NCBI RefSeq assembly: GCF_000764305.2
Contig: NW_025936095.1
Span: 62,001-126,000 of the forward strand
Direction of reading: 5' to 3'
Length of the DNA stretch: 64,000 nt
DNA from: Hyalella azteca
Taxonomy: Eukaryota > Arthropoda > Malacostraca > Amphipoda > Hyalellidae
Part shown: positions 59,829-64,000 of the stretch, in pieces
Position numbering within the stretch: position 1 is the first letter of the stretch
How the letters are laid out: each line of letters begins with the position of its first letter
Notes under the pieces: generated by a model
Told to the model about the DNA's origin: nothing
What the model saw: only the letters and a program-made list of their open reading frames with translations
The model's database searches: none
Translations under genes and position numbers: made by a program

Positions 59829-59921
59829 CCTGCATGGATGCGCGGCAGGGAGTACTGGGACACGAACTTCGAGAAGCGCTACCTCAAGCGTCGCGCCAAG
59901 TGGCAGAAGCTTCCTCTCAAG
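59829..59921 (+). CDS. Golgi alpha-mannosidase class II, second coding exon
   Basis: Acceptor TTGCGCAG ends at 59828 and donor GTGAGA starts at 59922. The exon is phase 0 at both ends (31 codons). It reads PAWMRGREYWDTNFEKRYLK RRAKWQKLPLK, which continues the exon 1 ending FEFQ as in the mannosidase II/III stem-to-catalytic junction (FQ-x-x-W-(M/L)-R-x-(R/K)-E-(Y/F)-W-D). The next conserved segment of the family, the PHSHNDPGW metal-binding motif, is not in the remaining 4 kb, so the gene continues past the window. Confidence 0.85.
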
Positions 59922-60765
59922 GTGAGACTCTTACACAATATATTACTATTAATAATTATGTTCTAGAGGTATTCATATTTCTGGTAACGTCAGGTTCGTT
60001 TATGGTCATATTGTATTTATTATGCAATATCTATTCATGGTTCTAAAATATCTGTGTAAGAAATGTTTTATTTTCATTGTACTATTCATCTGTCTTATTT
60101 TTGTTACACCAATTTGATATCCAAATTTTTTGTTTATGCTCAATAGGTAATTTTTAGATTCGTAGGTTTGAAAATTTTTTTTAAATTTTTTTGCTTCGCC
60201 TGCTACTTATCGAATCTATTATATATATTTCGTTCGGTCATCAGTTTTGTATTTTTCGACAGTGAAATATCGACTTGTGCCAATAATGTTTTGGCCTTTT
60301 TTAGTTTAATATCATCACTGAAATCTTTTAAACCCCATTCAAGATGAAAGTATCTGTTACTGTATTCATGGTTTTGCCGCAAAATATTTTGTTCTTTCTA
60401 CAATGGTAAGTTTTTTGCTACTTTAAAATTATTGATGTCAGTCGAATGAAAAAAAAACGAACATTTTTAGTTTAAATGCGATTTGATTAAAATTTAGTTT
60501 TTTGCATTATGGCTTGATATTTATTACCGCTTTTGAAGTAATGATGTTTCAACATCTAAGATGTTTGTCGTACACAGCAGTCAAACTGCGTAGTCCTGAG
60601 CTCTGGGCCCACTCGACACGCAAGGAACTAATGAGCTTAATTTGATGCCACAACTTTCCTCAACGAGCCTCATAAAATGTCCTTACCTTAGTTAGCAAAC
60701 TTACTAATGCGATTTCGCATATTTAGGATACTTTTGCACAAGCTCGCTCGCAAACATAGGCCCGA

Positions 60766-60871
60766 GAATGAGAGGCCTATGTTGAATGAGGGCCTATGTT
60801 GAATGAGGGCCTATGTTGAATGAGGGCCTATGTTGAATGAGGGCCTATGTTGAATGAGGGCCTATGTTGAA
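60766..60871. repeat. 17-bp minisatellite, six copies
   Basis: The unit GAGGGCCTATGTTGAAT is repeated almost perfectly. Confidence 0.95.
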
Positions 60872-60875
60872 TGAA

Positions 60876-61065
60876 TATTGCAGTCATAATGATCCCTTTT
60901 CGATCATTTATACATATCACAATATTGCAGTCATAATGATCCCTTTTCGATCATTTATACATATCACAATGTTGCAGTCATAATGATCCATTTTAGTTCA
61001 TTTACATATCACAATATTATAGTCACAATGCTCCATTTAGATCACTTTCATATTACAATTGCAGA
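60876..61065. repeat. 47-bp tandem repeat, about four copies
   Basis: The unit starts ATTGCAGTCATAATGATCCC and ends CATTTATACATATCACAAT. Copies start at about 60,877, 60,924, 60,971 and 61,016, with divergence rising to the right. It directly follows the 17-bp array. Confidence 0.9.
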
Positions 61066-63257
61066 ATGCACCTATAAAAATAAAATGCAGCAGTGAAGTT
61101 CCATGCCATCTTGAACGAAATTTATTTCAATCTCTTGTTTATGATGCTGATAAATTTCTGTAATGATTCGATATCAAAAATTTACTGGGACTGCAAGATT
61201 ATTTTCATTGCAAAGATACGACACGGTACTGATGCAAATTAATTTTTTTACATTCATGAATGATTTTACCAGAATACTAATTAAACTACGGAAGCATTTT
61301 TTAATTTTCAAACCCATGTTTCGATCATTCGATCATATCATTTACGCTACCTTTATGATTTAAGTCAACAATTATCTTTTATTTTTATCCTTGAGAGTGA
61401 ACATCTTAAGTATTAAAAAGATCAATTTTATAAGGAATGCAGCGCGTAGAAAAGTTTCGCGCTTCAATATCGGACTATAAAATGCTCATCTCTGACCTTC
61501 CAGCTCGTGTGCGTGCCTCAAATTGCAATCGGTTCGGCGTTAGTGTTGAACCTGGGCAGGTTTTATCGATAATGGCGGTGCTGGAGCCGTGCTATATTGC
61601 CGCCTCACAGCCAGGTTATGAGAGAGCCTTATACTACTTCGACCGACAGTGCTTTGACCTCGTCCATCTCCGTGTGATTTATTATCTCTTTCGCCATTTC
61701 CATTTTATATATAATACGTGACGTTTCAACATAGAATTTAAATGTTATTCTTTCTTGGTATATTCGTCCTTTATTTTTCCCGACAGCTTGAAAAATATGC
61801 AGTACTCTGACTTTCAAATTGTAATGCACTTCCACCTTGGCGCGTTCAACTGATAGATGTTATCTACGATCTCTGCACTGCAGTACCAAATTCATCAGAT
61901 TTCGCGTGCTTAACACCTGTTTTGAATTATGAATTCTGCGATAAATTCGTAAAAGAGAATTTGCTGGTTTCGGAATCGAACAATCGCCAATAGCCGTCCA
62001 GATTTGCGATGCCTTGAATAATCTAAGCCAATAATTTTCCAATTAATCTCTCCCGTGCGCCTGATTCTTGGTATGGAACCGACCAAATAGTGTAATATAT
62101 AGTCTCACCTAAAATTTATAACGAAGTTACAATGATTGTCCCATTGCTTCGTTATTCTCTTTTCTAGTAGTCATGATGTAAAATTACTTTCAAACGCCTG
62201 TGAATAATATAATTAGACCGATTAGTCGTTCCCATGATGTAACTTTTTAATCTAATTTTCTTCAATTTTTAACGTATTCATATTTCAAGCGCACAATGCT
62301 AACGGATGAAGGAGGATGTTTATTTCCTTAGCCCGGCCAAATTTACCTTTCAAAAGGAATTGAACGCTGCAAGTTGTTAGAACGATATTCATTCATTGTT
62401 CTGATATATGAGAGTTATTACATGACCTGCTAAACTACTCTGCCGAGTGATTTTGCTTCTCTGGTTCAAGTTGACATTCTTTTCCACGTTAGGAAGTCAG
62501 TAATCTTCAGAAGGAGGCAGGTCATCGAGGCATTTATTCTGAATGCGTCTCGCGTATCGGCGTGTGGAGCGGACGCAAAGCGACATCGAATCCGTTATTT
62601 CGGGTCGTTCAAAAACTGAAGCTAATCCTTTATCGACCGCTAGCCACTGTCAAACTCTACATGGTTCTTTAGGTTCAGGCCGTGTAATATTTTACGACGG
62701 TTAATTCAACCGATTGCTAGGGATGCCGGGCTCGTTATAAATTATGTATGCGTGAAATCTGATGCATGCAATTTGTCCTCGCAGCCACCGGCTTGGTCCA
62801 TGGCCACCATTGGGCCATCACCGAGTAATACGTCATAACGTGGCTGTCGTCAGGTTCATTTACGATTCATTTATGATGGTCGTGCAACCTGCAGAGAATA
62901 TTATCAGAAGAAATATAGTGTGCAGATGATCTATACTGCAGGCTACAAATAAAATACCAACTTTGAATCACGTGCTAGAAAATATCCCGAATAAGTTTCC
63001 AGTCTTGCCAGTGCGCCAGTCTTGGTTGTGAGGGACTGCACTCTTAATGTTGCCAGACATTCGCTGTCTTACCGAGACATTGGAACTTCCCACGAGACCC
63101 GCAAGATGGACGAGGCGTGCGTCTTATTTGTTTCGGGCCCCTGAGCCTCGAAGCCGACACAAAGTTTGGGTCTTGGCTTCTTACGTTCATCCTTCTTGCG
63201 GCGACGTGCGAGCGCTGCCCTCCATTTGTGCTGCGCCGATGTCGCTCTCGCTCGACC

Positions 63258-63510
63258 GCGCTCTTATTTACTTCTGGACGCTTACACGTAGGTGAACTGT
63301 TGAGTATATACCGCCCATTACGATCAAAATAAGGTGCCTTGATAATTAATTATTAGCAGCAACTGGTGACACTCATGACCATACTCTTATTCGTTTTTTC
63401 ATACTCTTATTTACTTCTGGACGCTTACATGTAAGTGAACTGTTGAGTATATACCGCCCATTACGATCAACAGAAGATGCTTTGATAATTAATTATTAAT
63501 AGCGACAGAT
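63258..63510. repeat. About 142-bp duplication
   Basis: CTCTTATTTACTTCTGGACG, CTTACAYGTARGTGAACTGT and TGAGTATATACCGCCCATTA are shared by the copies at about 63,262 and 63,404. Both end in TTGATAATTAATTATTA. Confidence 0.85.
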
Positions 63511-64000
63511 AAGATAACAACAAATTATTTGGACGAGAGGAGCGAGTTTTTTTCTTCTTTTCGTAGAGAAGAAAAGATCTTTCCAACGATTCAGCTAAAT
63601 ATTCACTTCACGAAAATTTTCACTTGAGAAATGAAGCTCTCTCTTCTCTGCTGGCTCACTTATTTATATGAACTATCATACATCCTCTTACTAGCTACTC
63701 AACTCGTACTCTATCGCGCCCTCAATTACATAAATATGTAAAATTTTAAATTACTACTTCATGAGAATGCCTTGTTCTCATTTTCGTACAATAATGAAAT
63801 CGACAATACGACATGATTTTTATTTGACGTTGGTTGTTTAATTATCGGTGGGATTAGGATAAAATTACTTTCTTCATTTATTTATCTTCAACAAGAAAAA
63901 TATTCCACATTAGTTTTACTTTGAAAGTAAAATGGGGGTAAATTTCGTTTCTCATTGTTTTAGTTTATAGAGCTGATGCAAGTCGAGTACAACCTGTCCT

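Larger units (their letters stand above)
59922..64000 (+). other. Mannosidase intron 2, continuing out of the window
   Basis: No further mannosidase exon was found. A GC-richer patch at 63,040-63,290 has two overlapping plus-strand frames without recognised motifs. Tandem repeats at 60.77-61.07 kb and 63.26-63.51 kb are listed separately. Confidence 0.6.

Noticed and set aside
61437..61721. 94-codon plus-strand frame
   Set aside because: It starts with ATG but has no recognised motif. It lies in mannosidase intron 2 without splice support.
63047..63332. Overlapping GC-richer frames near the right edge
   Set aside because: Neither frame carries the mannosidase PHSHNDPGW segment or any other motif, and part of it belongs to a local duplication.

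Overview
This is about 64 kb of AT-rich, intron-containing animal nuclear DNA, with N bases at 4503, 42309 and 46151. The three recognisable genes have arthropod-type relatives. The short exons, large introns, many Tc1, pogo and hAT remnants, a (CCTAA)-type interspersed motif and very frequent tandem duplications suggest an arthropod with a mid-sized to large genome. A crustacean is my guess, but this is an inference and not a proven identification.

Layout. Positions 1-24,896 hold no gene I can support. They contain AT-rich DNA, tandem and segmental duplications (4.4, 5.1, 8.1-8.5, 10.9-12.4 and 22.2 kb) and two short exon-like islands of low confidence (12.44 and 14.17 kb). From 24,897 to 29,724 (+) lie the last four coding exons of a C2H2 zinc-finger transcription factor of the ZNF384/ZNF362 (fly datilografo) type, ending in a Met-Gly/Gln-rich tail. 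From 29,725 to 35,148 there is 3' UTR and intergenic DNA. A small terminal-exon-like ORF lies at 35,149-35,240 (-). From 36,932 to 42,639 (-) lie five exons of the mitochondrial transcription factor TFAM, with a plausible first coding exon at 49,109-49,167. Directly after the TFAM TAG stop, in the same frame, an open frame of about 526 codons continues to 36,932. This is the most unusual coding feature in the window.

The interval 41.6-48.7 kb, inside the proposed first TFAM intron and the one after it, is packed with transposon remnants: Tc1, pogo/Tigger, hAT, a GGGGTAAGA inverted-repeat element and a LINE reverse-transcriptase fragment. From 50,743 (+) a divergently transcribed Golgi class II alpha-mannosidase (GH38) begins. 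Its first two coding exons are at 50,743-51,057 and 59,829-59,921, and the rest lies beyond the window.

A recurring theme is tandem repetition next to exon borders. The mannosidase exon 1/intron 1 junction is itself triplicated in a 72-bp, frame-preserving unit. A 19-bp minisatellite whose unit resembles a 3' splice site (TTTCTGCAG) abuts one zinc-finger exon. A roughly 87-bp duplication precedes the last zinc-finger exon, and a 22-bp CCTAA-containing array ends about 40 bp before mannosidase exon 2. The three genes are not functionally linked (nuclear transcription factor, mtDNA packaging and transcription, N-glycan trimming). TFAM and the mannosidase may share a divergent promoter region at about 49.2-50.7 kb.
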